Of a stretch of 64,000 nucleotides of DNA, positions 33,909-43,858 are shown in pieces. Source of the stretch: Parabacteroides hominis (GTDB lineage: Bacteria > Bacteroidota > Bacteroidia > Bacteroidales > Tannerellaceae). The stretch spans positions 62,001 through 126,000 of the forward strand of contig NZ_JACOOJ010000002.1 of the NCBI RefSeq assembly GCF_014287585.1, given 5' to 3'. Within the stretch, counting starts at the first letter, position 1. The number at the start of each line of letters is the position of its first letter. A program made the position numbers and the translations under genes. The notes beneath the pieces were generated by a model. The model did no database searches, was not told where the DNA came from, and worked only from the letters and a program-made list of their open reading frames with translations.

Positions 33909-35108
33909 ATGAAAAAATATATATTCCTACTCTTTCTACTCTTTATCTCCGTCTCCCTTCAAGCGCAATACCCGCTGCTCAGCAAAGATGCCGAGATCAG
34001 CTTATTGACCGTTTCGCCATCGGAAGACGAAGTGTATACGGTCTACGGGCATACGGCTTTACGGGTAAGAGATGCGTCAAAAAAGCTCGATACCGTATTT
34101 AATTACGGGATATTCGACTTCTCGAAGCCCAACTTTATCTACCGGTTTGCAAAAGGGGAAACCGATTACAGGCTGGCAGCGCAATATACGCGCGACTTCC
34201 TGATCGAATACGAGATGCGGGGGAGCGAAGTCACCGAACAAATCCTGGATATCGATTCCGCCGGAAAAGCACGGATATGGGAAGCCTTGATGATCAATAA
34301 CCAGCCGGAGAACCGCGTGTACCGCTATAATTTCTTTTTCGACAATTGCGCAACACGACCTGCCGCCATCATAGAGAAGTATGCAGGAGGGAAAATCGAT
34401 TATCACGCACCATTCGAACAGCAGACCTTCCGCGACCTCATCAACGATTGCACACGTAACAAACCGTGGCTTACGTTCGGGTGCGACCTGGCACTGGGCA
34501 ACCCGACCGACCGGATCGCGACTCCCCATGAGATGATGTTCCTTCCGCCCTACCTGAAAGAAGCGTTCGGCACGGCAACCATTACCGGCGCAGACGGTTC
34601 CCGGAAGGAATTGGTAAGTTCAACCCAAACATTAATAAACGGGCTTACTGATGAGACAAAACCGGACACGGGCTTCTTTACACCGCTTGTTTGCTGTTGG
34701 GCCTTTTTTCTGGTCATACTGGCTGTCACGCTCATCGAATGGCGCCGCAAAAGCTATTTCAGGATTGTCGATTGCATCTTGTTTTTCATAGCTGGTATAG
34801 CAGGAGTCGTACTATTTTTCCTGAGCTTCGTTTCGACACATCCAGGCGTTTGCCCGAATTGGAATATCATCTGGTTACAACCTTTTGACTTAGCAGCTGT
34901 TATTTTGTTTGCAGTAAAAAAGTTAAGAAAGACCGCATATTATTATCATTTTATTAACTTTGCGGCGCTTACGCTAATGCTCGCTGGCTGGCATTTCATT
35001 CCGCAGCATTTAAATACAGCATTTATCCCGCTGGTAATGAGCCTTTGGCTACGTTCGGGATATGGCGTTTACAGAAAAATATGGAACATCGGGTACGAAA
35101 AATACTGA
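33909..35108 (+). CDS. DUF4105 (Lnb N-terminal-like) membrane protein
   Basis: A 399-residue protein with a signal peptide (LLFLLFISVSLQAQ). A periplasmic DUF4105 domain follows: SPSEDEVYTVYGHTALRVRD and YRYNFFFDNCATRPAAIIEKY carry the conserved His and Cys that suggest an NlpC/P60-like fold. About four membrane helices follow from residue 255 (PLVCCWAFFLVILAVTLIEW, ILFFIAGIAGVVLFFLSF and others). DUF4105 occurs in the Lnb and wall- or lipoprotein-processing context; catalysis here is unproven. The stop overlaps the next gene's start by 28 bp. Confidence 0.87.
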   Translation: MKKYIFLLFLLFISVSLQAQYPLLSKDAEISLLTVSPSEDEVYTVYGHTALRVRDASKKLDTVFNYGIFDFSKPNFIYRFAKGETDYRLAAQYTRDFLIEYEMRGSEVTEQILDIDSAGKARIWEALMINNQPENRVYRYNFFFDNCATRPAAIIEKYAGGKIDYHAPFEQQTFRDLINDCTRNKPWLTFGCDLALGNPTDRIATPHEMMFLPPYLKEAFGTATITGADGSRKELVSSTQTLINGLTDETKPDTGFFTPLVCCWAFFLVILAVTLIEWRRKSYFRIVDCILFFIAGIAGVVLFFLSFVSTHPGVCPNWNIIWLQPFDLAAVILFAVKKLRKTAYYYHFINFAALTLMLAGWHFIPQHLNTAFIPLVMSLWLRSGYGVYRKIWNIGYEKY

Positions 35109-36682
35109 CATCGCTCATCGCAATTCTGGCAGCAACCAATCTGGAGGCTCAACAAAGCACGCCCAAATTGGTCGTGTGCATCACCGTCGACCAGTTGCGG
35201 GGCGATTACATAGAATATTTTTACAACACATTCGGCGAACGCGGTTTCAAGCGGTTGATGAACGAAGGACTGGTGTATAACAACATCCGGTTCGAATTTT
35301 CCGACATCGACGAAGCCAGTGCCTTTGCCACCCTGTTCACCGGAAGCAATCCTAATTTCAGCGGGATATCGGGAAAGAATATCTACGATTTTGACAAGGA
35401 AAAGGAGGTTTCGGTCTTGTACGACCCGGACTATCTCGGCAACTATACGAAAGAGCATTATTCTCCCCGGAAACTGATCAGTTCCACGATCGGTGACGAA
35501 CTGAAAATCGCTTCCAAAGGCAGAAGCGACGTATATGCCATCGCTCCCGACCCGGAAAGTGCGATCCTCTCTGCCGGACATGCGGCAAACGGCGCTTTCT
35601 GGATGGACGATTACAATGGCAAATGGGCGACGACGACCTACTACAAAGGGCTTCCCTGGTATGTGGATCGTTACAACAACGGCCCGGAATCCTTGTCGGC
35701 ACGTCTGGAACAGATGATTTGGACGCCGTCCTTGTCACCGGATAAGTTCAACGCATTCCCGTACGTGTTAGATGAAATCCCTTTCAAATACACGTTCAAG
35801 GAAAATACGAACGAGTGTTTCTTCAACCTGAAGACCTCGCCCTTTATCAATAAGGAAGTCAACCGCCTGGCGCTTCAGTTCCTCGAATACGGGGCTTTCG
35901 GTACACGTTCCTGTCCGGATATGCTTGCCATCACTTATTATGCAGGTAACTATCGCGGCAATATGCACAAGGAATATACCCGCGAGATACAAGACACCTA
36001 TTATCAATTGGATAAAGATCTGGAACAGTTGTTGGACAAGATCGACAAGAAAGTCGGGCTCGGCAACACGTTGATCGTCTTTACCGGTTCGGGATATTAC
36101 AAGAGTGAAGAAGAATATCCAGACGGCATGCAACTGACGAATGGCGAGTTCCATCCGAAACGCTGCGTCGCCCTGCTTAATATGTATCTGATGGCACTTT
36201 ACGGCCAGCATACGAGTTGGGTCAAAGGCTTCTATAACAACCAGATTTACCTGAACCGCAAAGCGATAGAAGATGCGAAGTTAGAACTGACCGTCATACA
36301 GGAGAAGGCAGCCGAATTCCTGCGCGAGTTCAGCGGCGTACAATTCGTTGCGACCGAGAACGTCCTCCGCACAGGCAACTGGAACGAAAAAACCTCCAAA
36401 TACCTGCACGGCACGCATATTTCAAGCCGTGGCGACCTGATCATCGAGTTGCAGCCCGGATGGACCATCAACAACGACGACCCGAAAGCGAAAGTAAAAG
36501 TAATACGAAATAATGCTGTTATAACCCCGCTGGTGTTTATGGGCAACGGTATCAAGCCGGAACATATCTACCGCGAAGTAAAAGCCACAGAGGTAGCCCC
36601 TACGGTAACCCATGTGCTAAGGATCAGGCCACCCAATGCCAGCAATTCTCTGCCGTTGACAGAACTCACGATTCCGCGGTAG
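35081..36682 (+). CDS. Alkaline-phosphatase superfamily protein without active-site residues
   Basis: About 533 residues from the ATG at 35081 (MEHRVRKILTSLIAILAATNLEAQ, signal peptide). The fold of PafA/NPP phosphatases is clear: VVCITVDQLRGDYIEYF, FATLFTGSNPNFSGI, YYQLDKDLEQLLDKIDKKVGLGNTLIVFTG and IAP-like TEVAPTVTHVLRI. The residues that bind zinc and attack phosphate are gone. TAPGHAT is EASAFAT (nucleophile Thr lost), the DxxGH ligand pair is NYRGN, and TADHG is TGSGY. The late HGT-His stretch before PLVF is VITPLVF. It is probably a pseudoenzyme that binds rather than cleaves. It is coupled to the DUF4105 gene upstream. Confidence 0.85.
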   Translation: MEHRVRKILTSLIAILAATNLEAQQSTPKLVVCITVDQLRGDYIEYFYNTFGERGFKRLMNEGLVYNNIRFEFSDIDEASAFATLFTGSNPNFSGISGKNIYDFDKEKEVSVLYDPDYLGNYTKEHYSPRKLISSTIGDELKIASKGRSDVYAIAPDPESAILSAGHAANGAFWMDDYNGKWATTTYYKGLPWYVDRYNNGPESLSARLEQMIWTPSLSPDKFNAFPYVLDEIPFKYTFKENTNECFFNLKTSPFINKEVNRLALQFLEYGAFGTRSCPDMLAITYYAGNYRGNMHKEYTREIQDTYYQLDKDLEQLLDKIDKKVGLGNTLIVFTGSGYYKSEEEYPDGMQLTNGEFHPKRCVALLNMYLMALYGQHTSWVKGFYNNQIYLNRKAIEDAKLELTVIQEKAAEFLREFSGVQFVATENVLRTGNWNEKTSKYLHGTHISSRGDLIIELQPGWTINNDDPKAKVKVIRNNAVITPLVFMGNGIKPEHIYREVKATEVAPTVTHVLRIRPPNASNSLPLTELTIPR

Positions 36683-36792
36683 GAACGCAGGCGGTGCGTT
36701 TCTGCCACACCGCGCATTATACATATTATATATACCCACGGACGTACCGCCATACGTACCGACTGACAGAAAATAAATAAAACAAATATATC

Positions 36793-39700
36793 ATGGGATT
36801 TAATGAATTTATGACGAAGCTGTTCGGCAATAAGTCGCAGCGTGACCTGAAAGAAATTACCCCGTATGTGGATAAGATCAAGGCCGTATATCCGTCAATC
36901 CAAAAGCTCTCGAACGACGAGCTTCGTGCAAAAACGGATGAAATCAAACAGCGTATCCAGGATTATGTAGCCGATGAACGCGCCCAAGTGGAAGAATTAC
37001 GCAAAGGCATCGACGACAAGGAACTGGAAGAACGTGAAGCGATCTGGACCGAAGTAGACAAGATCGAAAAGAATATCACGGAAAAGATGGAAGTGGTACT
37101 GGAAGAATCCCTTCCCGAAGTATTCTCCATCATGAAGGATACGGCTCGCCGTTTCTCTGAAAACGAGACGATCGAAGTAACGGCCAATGACTTCGACCGT
37201 AACTTAGCTACCAAATACGACTTTGTGGAAATCGACGGAGACAAGGCTCTCTACCACAACCATTGGGTTGCAGGTGGTAACGAAATCACCTGGGATATGA
37301 TCCACTACGACGTACAGTTGTTCGGTGGCGTCGTACTGCACAAAGGTAAGATTGCCGAAATGGCGACCGGTGAAGGTAAAACATTGGTGGCTACCCTGCC
37401 GGTATTCCTGAACGCTTTGACCCGTAACGGCGTGCACGTGGTAACCGTGAATGACTACCTGTCAAAACGTGACTCGGAATGGATGGGCCCATTGTATATG
37501 TTCCACGGGCTGTCGGTAGACTGTATCGACAAGCACCAACCTAACTCAGACGCCCGTCGTGCCGCCTACAATGCCGACATCACGTTCGGTACGAACAACG
37601 AATTCGGTTTCGACTACCTGCGTGATAATATGGCGATCAGCCCGAACGACTTGGTTCAGCGCAAGCACAACTATGCCATTGTCGATGAGGTCGACTCCGT
37701 GTTGATCGACGATGCCCGTACGCCATTGATTATTTCCGGCCCGATTCCCCGCGGCGAAGAACAGTTGTTCGAACAGTTCCGCCCGAACGTGGAAGTCGTG
37801 GTAAGCGCACAGAAAGACCTTTGTTCCAAGATGCTGATCGAAGCCAAGAAGAAAATGGCAAGCAGCGACCAGAAAGAGGTGGAAGAAGGTTCCGTCCAGC
37901 TGTACCGCTCCTTCAAGGGATATCCGCGCAACAAGGCGTTGATCAAATTCCTGAGCGAACAGGGGATAAAAGCCCAGATGCTGAAGACAGAAGAATACTT
38001 CATGTCCGAAAACATGCGCCACATGCACGAAGCGACAGACGAACTGTACTTCGTGATCGACGAAAAGAATAACAGTATCGAATTGACTGATAAAGGTATC
38101 GACCTGCTGACCGGCAAGACCGACGACCCGACTTTCTTCGTATTGCCCGATATCACTTCCCAGCTTTCCGAACTGGAACATATCCAGAACGAAGAAGAGA
38201 AACAAGCCAAGAAAGACGAATTGCTGGCCAACTACTCCGTCAAGAGCGAACGCGTACATACGATTAACCAGTTGCTGAAAGCTTACACCTTGTTCGAGAA
38301 AGACGACGAATATGTCGTGATGGACAACAAGGTCATGATCGTCGATGAACAGACGGGGCGTATCATGGACGGACGCCGCTACTCCGACGGTCTGCACCAG
38401 GCTATCGAAGCCAAGGAACGTGTGAAAGTAGAAGCCGCCACACAGACATTCGCGACGATCACCCTGCAGAACTATTTCCGTATGTATCACAAACTGTCAG
38501 GTATGACCGGTACGGCTGAAACGGAAGCCGGCGAATTCTGGGACATCTACAAACTGGATGTTGTCGTAATCCCGACAAACCGCCCGATCGCCCGTAACGA
38601 TATGAACGACCGCATCTACAAGACAAAGCGTGAAAAATATAACGCCGTAATCGAAGAGATCGTCCAGTTGACCGAAGCAGGACGCCCGGTACTGGTAGGT
38701 ACGACATCCGTCGAAATCTCCGAATTGTTGAGCCGTATGCTTACCATGCGTAAGATCAAACATAACGTATTGAACGCGAAGTTGCACCAGAAGGAAGCCG
38801 AGATCGTGGCCACTGCCGGACAGTCGGCTGCCGTAACGATCGCAACGAACATGGCCGGTCGTGGAACCGACATCAAGTTGTCCAAAGAAGTGAAGGAAGC
38901 CGGCGGTTTGGCCATTATCGGCACGGAACGTCACGAGAGCCGTCGTGTAGACCGCCAGTTGCGTGGTCGTGCCGGACGTCAGGGTGACCCGGGTTCTTCC
39001 GTATTCTTCGTTTCTCTGGAAGACGATTTGATGCGTCTGTTCGCATCCGAGAAGATCGCCGGACTGATGGACAAATTAGGCTTCAAGGAAGGCGAAGTAT
39101 TGGAACACAGCATGCTGAGCAAGTCCGTAGAACGTGCACAGAAAAAGGTGGAAGAAAACAACTTCGGTATCCGTAAGCGTCTGTTGGAATACGACGATGT
39201 GATGAACTCGCAACGTAACGTAATCTACACCCGCCGCCGTCACGCCCTGATGGGAGAACGTATCGGCCTGGACGTGCTGAATACGATTTACGATACATCC
39301 GTTGCCATTGTAGACCAACATGCGGAAATCGACTATGAAGGCTTCAAGCTGGAATTGTTCAAGACATTCGCAATGGAATCTCCGTTCACGGAAGATGAAT
39401 ATAAGGCGATAAAATCCGACAAACTGTCCGACAGGCTGTTCGAAGAGGCTCTGCAACTGTTCAAACGCCGCATGGAACGAATGACGCAGGTAGCCAACCC
39501 GGTTATCAAGCAGGTTTACGAAAACCAAGGCGCCATGTATGAAAACATCATGATCCCTATCACGGATGGTAAACGTATGTATAATGTTTCCTGCAACCTG
39601 AAAGAGGCTTACGAAACGGAAAGCAAGGCCATCACGAAAGCATTCCAGAAATCGATCGTCCTGCACACCATCGACGAAGCCTGGAAAGAGCACCTGCGTG

Positions 39701-40146
39701 AAATGGACGAACTGCGCCACTCGGTACAGAACGCCAGCTATGAAAACAAAGATCCTCTGTTGATCTACAAGCTGGAATCGTACAACCTGTTCAAGAACAT
39801 GGTGGATGTGATGAACCGTAAGACTGCTGCCGTCCTGATGCGTGGCCAGATCCCTGTCCGCGAAGAACCGACGGAAGAAGAAAAGCAGGCGATGGCCGCC
39901 CGCCAGGCAGCAATGGAAGAAGCCGCCCGCCAGAGCATCGCCATCCAGAAGGCCGAAGCAGAACGCCGTCAGGACATGAGCCGCTACCAGGCACAGAAAG
40001 CGGATCTCTCCGGCAATAATGCGATCGACACACGCGAAAAACAACGTCAGGAACCGGTCCGCGCCGAAAAACGCGTAGGCCGCAACGATCCTTGCCCTTG
40101 CGGAAGCGGAAAAAAATACAAGAACTGCCACGGACAAGGCTTATAA
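36793..40146 (+). CDS. secA: Preprotein translocase ATPase SecA
   Basis: The motor of the Sec pathway, 1,117 residues, longer than E. coli SecA (901) through family-typical inserts near 60-110 and 330-460. Walker A is [11 protein letters not shown], Walker B is [13 protein letters not shown], motif VI is [14 protein letters not shown], and the C-terminal zinc module is [14 protein letters not shown] for SecB/ribosome contact. The gap to the pseudophosphatase gene is 110 bp. A strong terminator follows. Codon use is regular and GC-richer than in the accessory region around 20-30 kb. Confidence 0.98.
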   Translation: MGFNEFMTKLFGNKSQRDLKEITPYVDKIKAVYPSIQKLSNDELRAKTDEIKQRIQDYVADERAQVEELRKGIDDKELEEREAIWTEVDKIEKNITEKMEVVLEESLPEVFSIMKDTARRFSENETIEVTANDFDRNLATKYDFVEIDGDKALYHNHWVAGGNEITWDMIHYDVQLFGGVVLHKGKIAEMATGEGKTLVATLPVFLNALTRNGVHVVTVNDYLSKRDSEWMGPLYMFHGLSVDCIDKHQPNSDARRAAYNADITFGTNNEFGFDYLRDNMAISPNDLVQRKHNYAIVDEVDSVLIDDARTPLIISGPIPRGEEQLFEQFRPNVEVVVSAQKDLCSKMLIEAKKKMASSDQKEVEEGSVQLYRSFKGYPRNKALIKFLSEQGIKAQMLKTEEYFMSENMRHMHEATDELYFVIDEKNNSIELTDKGIDLLTGKTDDPTFFVLPDITSQLSELEHIQNEEEKQAKKDELLANYSVKSERVHTINQLLKAYTLFEKDDEYVVMDNKVMIVDEQTGRIMDGRRYSDGLHQAIEAKERVKVEAATQTFATITLQNYFRMYHKLSGMTGTAETEAGEFWDIYKLDVVVIPTNRPIARNDMNDRIYKTKREKYNAVIEEIVQLTEAGRPVLVGTTSVEISELLSRMLTMRKIKHNVLNAKLHQKEAEIVATAGQSAAVTIATNMAGRGTDIKLSKEVKEAGGLAIIGTERHESRRVDRQLRGRAGRQGDPGSSVFFVSLEDDLMRLFASEKIAGLMDKLGFKEGEVLEHSMLSKSVERAQKKVEENNFGIRKRLLEYDDVMNSQRNVIYTRRRHALMGERIGLDVLNTIYDTSVAIVDQHAEIDYEGFKLELFKTFAMESPFTEDEYKAIKSDKLSDRLFEEALQLFKRRMERMTQVANPVIKQVYENQGAMYENIMIPITDGKRMYNVSCNLKEAYETESKAITKAFQKSIVLHTIDEAWKEHLREMDELRHSVQNASYENKDPLLIYKLESYNLFKNMVDVMNRKTAAVLMRGQIPVREEPTEEEKQAMAARQAAMEEAARQSIAIQKAEAERRQDMSRYQAQKADLSGNNAIDTREKQRQEPVRAEKRVGRNDPCPCGSGKKYKNCHGQGL

Positions 40147-40169
40147 TCCTGTCCGGTAAGAATAAAGTA

Positions 40170-40198
40170 AAGGCGGCCTTTTCGAGGCCGCCTTTTTT
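40170..40198 (+). terminator. Rho-independent terminator of secA
   Basis: AAGGCGGCC (40170-40178) pairs with GGCCGCCTT (40186-40194), followed by TTTTT, 24 bp beyond the secA stop. Confidence 0.92.
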
Positions 40199-40313
40199 AT
40201 TTGTCGGACGGCAATTATAAACATCCTTATTTTCAAAAAATAACGTTTACGAAATATCATTTTGTCATATTATTCGTATATTGTGGACCAATAATCCATT
40301 AAATACTAACAAT

Positions 40314-41417
40314 ATGATCATCGGAATTCCTAAAGAAATCAAGAACAATGAGAACCGCGTGGCACTTACGCCCGCCGGTGCAAAGGAGTTGGTAACACGA
40401 GGACACACCGTGTATGTGCAACATACAGCCGGTGAAAACAGTGGATTCCCGGATGCTGCCTATGAGGCGGCAGGTGCACAGATCCTCCCCACTATCGGAG
40501 ATATTTATAAGATAGCCGAGATGATCGTAAAAGTAAAAGAGCCGATCGCAACCGAGTATCCGCTCGTGCGAAAAGGCCAGTTACTCTTCACCTATTTTCA
40601 TTTTGCATCGGACGAAACGCTGACATTAGCGATGATGAAAAGCGGCTCTGTCTGCCTGGCATACGAGACGGTCGAGAATCCCGACGGCATACTTCCCCTC
40701 TTGATTCCCATGAGCGAAGTGGCCGGACGTATGTCTACGCAGGAAGGAGCCCGTTTCCTGGAAAAGCCCCAAGGAGGAAAAGGGATCCTGTTAGGCGGCG
40801 TTCCAGGCGTCAAACCGGCTAAAGTGCTCGTATTAGGCGGCGGCGTAGTCGGACACAGCGGTGCTTTAATGGCTGCCGGTATGGGCGCAGATGTCACAAT
40901 AGCCGACATTTCTTTGCCGCGCCTGCGTTATCTGGACGAAGTAATGCCTGCCAATGTCAAGACTTTATATTCTTCCACCCACAACATTGAACAGGAACTG
41001 CCCGTAACAGACCTGGTGATCGGAGCCGTCCTGATACCGGGCGCCAAAGCGCCTCACCTGATTACCCGCGACATGCTCAGGTTGATGAAGAAAGGTAGCG
41101 TATTGGTAGACGTCGCTATCGACCAGGGCGGTTGTTTCGAGACCTCCCACCCGACGACCCACGCCGATCCGGTCTTTGAAGTAGACGGGATCGTACACTA
41201 TTGTGTAGCCAATATTCCGGGAGCTGTCCCCCAAACCTCGACGCTTGCCCTCACCAACGCCACGCTTCCGTATGTGTTGAAATTGGCGGACAAAGGATGG
41301 AGACAGGCATGCGAAGACGACAAATCACTGGCACTCGGACTTAACATCGTGGAAGGAAACATCGTTTACCCGGCAGTAGCAGAGGCTTTTGAGTTGCCCT
41401 GTTATCCTGCCTTGTAG
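40314..41417 (+). CDS. ald: Alanine dehydrogenase
   Basis: NAD-dependent L-alanine dehydrogenase (alanine to pyruvate and ammonia), 367 residues from the ATG at 40314 (MIIGIPKEIKNNENRVALTP). The longest frame from 40281 adds 11 residues without family support. Substrate residues appear in ENRVAL and HTVYVQHTAG, the catalytic His region in YFHFASD, the NAD site in VLVLGGGVVGHSGALMAAGMGA, and VDVAIDQGGCFETSHPTTH near the end is a signature. Single gene between a secA terminator and a hairpin. Role in nitrogen balance or alanine use follows from the family. Confidence 0.95.
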   Translation: MIIGIPKEIKNNENRVALTPAGAKELVTRGHTVYVQHTAGENSGFPDAAYEAAGAQILPTIGDIYKIAEMIVKVKEPIATEYPLVRKGQLLFTYFHFASDETLTLAMMKSGSVCLAYETVENPDGILPLLIPMSEVAGRMSTQEGARFLEKPQGGKGILLGGVPGVKPAKVLVLGGGVVGHSGALMAAGMGADVTIADISLPRLRYLDEVMPANVKTLYSSTHNIEQELPVTDLVIGAVLIPGAKAPHLITRDMLRLMKKGSVLVDVAIDQGGCFETSHPTTHADPVFEVDGIVHYCVANIPGAVPQTSTLALTNATLPYVLKLADKGWRQACEDDKSLALGLNIVEGNIVYPAVAEAFELPCYPAL

Positions 41418-41430
41418 AACAGGACAGCCC

Positions 41431-41471
41431 CGTTCCCGTGCTTAACGGTTATGGTGTCAAGCACGGGAACG
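41431..41471 (+). terminator. Hairpin after ald
   Basis: Perfect 13-bp arms CGTTCCCGTGCTT (41431-41443) and AAGCACGGGAACG (41459-41471) lie 13 bp after the ald stop. There is no T run, so it may protect the mRNA end rather than terminate alone. Confidence 0.6.
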
Positions 41472-41588
41472 ATCCATAAATTTCTCCCCTATATTCTTTA
41501 TAAATCTAAAAAAACACAAAATCCTTTTGTCCCTTACACTACACTTACTACCTTAGTCGAACTAATTTAAATATTACATTTAATCACC

Positions 41589-42323
41589 ATGAAGAAAATT
41601 ATCTTATTACTGGCTTTTTGCCTGAGTGTAGGCAATTTATTCGCACAAGATGCAAACGCAGACAAACTGCGCGAAGAAGGAGACGCAGCCATGACTGCAA
41701 AAAACTATCCTGAAGTTGTAACGAAGTACAGCGAATACCTGAAACTTACGAACTATGAAGATGAAAGCCGCATTTTTAACTGCGCATTTGCTGCTTACAA
41801 TGCTAAAAAGTATGACGATGCCATCAAGTTCTACGACATGGCTATCCAAAAAGGCTATAAAGCAGACGATGCTTATGTTGGAAAAGCAATGTCTTTGCGC
41901 AGCCAGGACAAAGCTGCCGATTTTACTGCTACAGTTGAAGCGGGTCTGAAAGCAAATGCTCAGAACGCAAACCTCGAAAAACTTTTGTATGCTTATTGCA
42001 TGAAGAAAGGACAGGCAGCCCAGAAAGCAGGTAAGACAGACGAAGCGGAAGAACTGTTTAAAGACGTATTAGTTGTAGGTAACACCAAATATAAAGGTAA
42101 CGCCTTGTACAGCCTCGGTGTTATGTTCTACAATGCAGGAGCAAAAATCCTGGCCGATGCCAACCCTATCGCGACATCCGATCCAGACAAATACGCTGCC
42201 GAAAAGAAAAAAGCAGATGCTCAAATGGCAAAAGCAAAAGGTTACCTGGAACAGGCAGTCGCTCTGAATGCAGCCGATGCCAACTCCAAAAAGATCCTGG
42301 ATGCTATCAATGCTGCAAAATAA
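41589..42323 (+). CDS. Secreted TPR-repeat protein
   Basis: 244 residues with a signal peptide (LLLAFCLSVGNLFAQ). TPR-like helix pairs are seen: DAAMTAKNYPEVVTKYSEYLKL, FAAYNAKKYDDAIKFYDMAIQKGY, GKTDEAEELFKDVLVVGNTKYKGNALYSLGVMFYNAGA and AKAKGYLEQAVALNAAD. It is lysine- and alanine-rich and probably periplasmic. It stands alone, with a promoter-free AT-rich gap upstream and a terminator just after. Partner unknown. Confidence 0.85.
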   Translation: MKKIILLLAFCLSVGNLFAQDANADKLREEGDAAMTAKNYPEVVTKYSEYLKLTNYEDESRIFNCAFAAYNAKKYDDAIKFYDMAIQKGYKADDAYVGKAMSLRSQDKAADFTATVEAGLKANAQNANLEKLLYAYCMKKGQAAQKAGKTDEAEELFKDVLVVGNTKYKGNALYSLGVMFYNAGAKILADANPIATSDPDKYAAEKKKADAQMAKAKGYLEQAVALNAADANSKKILDAINAAK

Positions 42324-42349
42324 GCAAGGCAATATAACTCGACAAATAA

Positions 42350-42375
42350 AAAGAGGGCCGAAGCCCTCTTTTTTT
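42350..42375 (+). terminator. Rho-independent terminator of the TPR gene
   Basis: AAGAGGGC, loop CGAA, GCCCTCTT, then T's. The rest of the gap to 42544 shows nothing recognisable. Confidence 0.9.
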
Positions 42376-42544
42376 ATTTATACAAAAAATGAATATAAAG
42401 CCGTGCGACAAAGGTTCCGGCATAGTATCTGCCACGCTCGGAATAGCTATCGGTTGGTGTTTATTCAAATGTTAATCCTTTCCAAATCGTCCGGCACATA
42501 GACTATTCCGGTAAATGTCTGCGCAGCTTCACGTATATAAGATA

Positions 42545-43846
42545 CTACTCGAACAAGATCCTGAACCGTGTCAGTCCGTCCGCATACGTCCTGAGAGAGA
42601 AGGAACAGTTGTGCTTTTGGAGCACTTCGCGGATAAAAATCAAGCCGATGCCCTGACCGCCGCGTTTGGTGGAAAAGAAGGGGCTAAACAGTTTGGCCTC
42701 CGTCTCCTTGTCAATTCCTTTCCCGGTGTCGGCGATTTCCAAGCAGACCGGATTACGGGAGGTACGGATATAAATCTCGCCATCATGGTCAATCGATTCG
42801 GAGGCGTTCTTGATGATGTTGACCAATACCTGTTCGAAGAGTGAATTGTCCAGATTGACAACCGGCGAAACGGGGTCCAGCTCCATCACGATCCGGATAT
42901 TCCGGTTCAGGCAGATCGTTTCCATAAAACGCTTGCACGAAAAGACGACCGCATTCAGCGGTTGTGTCTTAGTTTGCGGCTCCGGTATACGGACCACGTC
43001 GGCAAAATTCGTGATAAAATGGCTCATACTGTAGCAACGCTCTATCGAAACACGCAGGACTTCACAGATATCTTCCGTGTCCTGCATCTCGCTGAAGGTC
43101 GCCTCAAGCGTGTCGAGTGTGGAAGTAATACCAGCAGTCGTGTTGTTCACCTCGTGGGCAATCATACGGATCACCTTCTCGTACGCTTTCTTTTCGGCTT
43201 TAAAGACTTCCTGCGTCAGCATTTCCACCAAGTAGAACGAATGATGGAAACCACGATCCACAAACGACGAATGCGTACATTTATATATATTGGCATCGTT
43301 CAGGCGAACCGTCTGCGAATCATACAAGGGGATCGATTCCAACTCCGCCGCCAAAGGCGAATCCAATTCCGGCAGGTGCTTTCCCACGATATCCGGCAAG
43401 GAGGGGATTCCCAGCATCTTATGAGCCGCCGGATTGACGGAGAGCACTTCCTTATCGAGATTCAGCATAATCACCCCCATCGGCGAAGCGTTGATCAGCA
43501 AGTCCAGGAAATGGTTCTGTTCCCTTAAATGCAAGCGTTCGTTCTTCAATTGCTCCATCATCTTGTTGAAAATATCGACAATGCGATCCGCCTCCTTCTG
43601 TCCCACACGGCTCAGGCGGGAACTGAAATCCTGCTCCTTCAACAGTTCCATACCGTTACCAATAATATTAAGAGGCTTGATGATACGACTATAGAACACA
43701 AGCAGATAGATGATCGTCAAGATCACGATCCCTTCCACGAAGAAGAACATGAAGGACGATTCCGTATAGAAAGCATGATAGGTAATGATCGCCAATACAG
43801 ACAACAGCAATGCAGACAATATCCAAAACAGTCCTCTTATTCTCAT
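42545..43846 (-). CDS. Sensor histidine kinase of an NtrB/NtrY type
   Basis: 433 residues. Two membrane helices (about 5-23 and 33-52) are joined by a loop of only eight or so residues, so there is no periplasmic sensor domain and the signal is likely sensed in the membrane or cytoplasm. HAMP-like region, PAS domain (LLINASPMGVIMLNLDKEVLSVNPAAHKMLG), H-box MIAHEVNNTTAGI with the phospho-His, N-box NIIKNASES, G1 EIADTGKGI and G2 GGQGIGL. It begins 12 bp after the response-regulator gene and shares the tolC sigma-54 promoter, giving a positive feedback loop. Cognate partner: the adjacent NtrC-type protein. Confidence 0.92.
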   Translation of the reverse strand: MRIRGLFWILSALLLSVLAIITYHAFYTESSFMFFFVEGIVILTIIYLLVFYSRIIKPLNIIGNGMELLKEQDFSSRLSRVGQKEADRIVDIFNKMMEQLKNERLHLREQNHFLDLLINASPMGVIMLNLDKEVLSVNPAAHKMLGIPSLPDIVGKHLPELDSPLAAELESIPLYDSQTVRLNDANIYKCTHSSFVDRGFHHSFYLVEMLTQEVFKAEKKAYEKVIRMIAHEVNNTTAGITSTLDTLEATFSEMQDTEDICEVLRVSIERCYSMSHFITNFADVVRIPEPQTKTQPLNAVVFSCKRFMETICLNRNIRIVMELDPVSPVVNLDNSLFEQVLVNIIKNASESIDHDGEIYIRTSRNPVCLEIADTGKGIDKETEAKLFSPFFSTKRGGQGIGLIFIREVLQKHNCSFSLRTYADGLTRFRILFE

Positions 43847-43858
43847 CAGCCCAACGAT

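Noticed and set aside
37546..40137. Long minus-strand frames of 314 and 353 codons
   Set aside because: Antisense to secA; they arise from the regular codon use of secA and have no recognisable domain.
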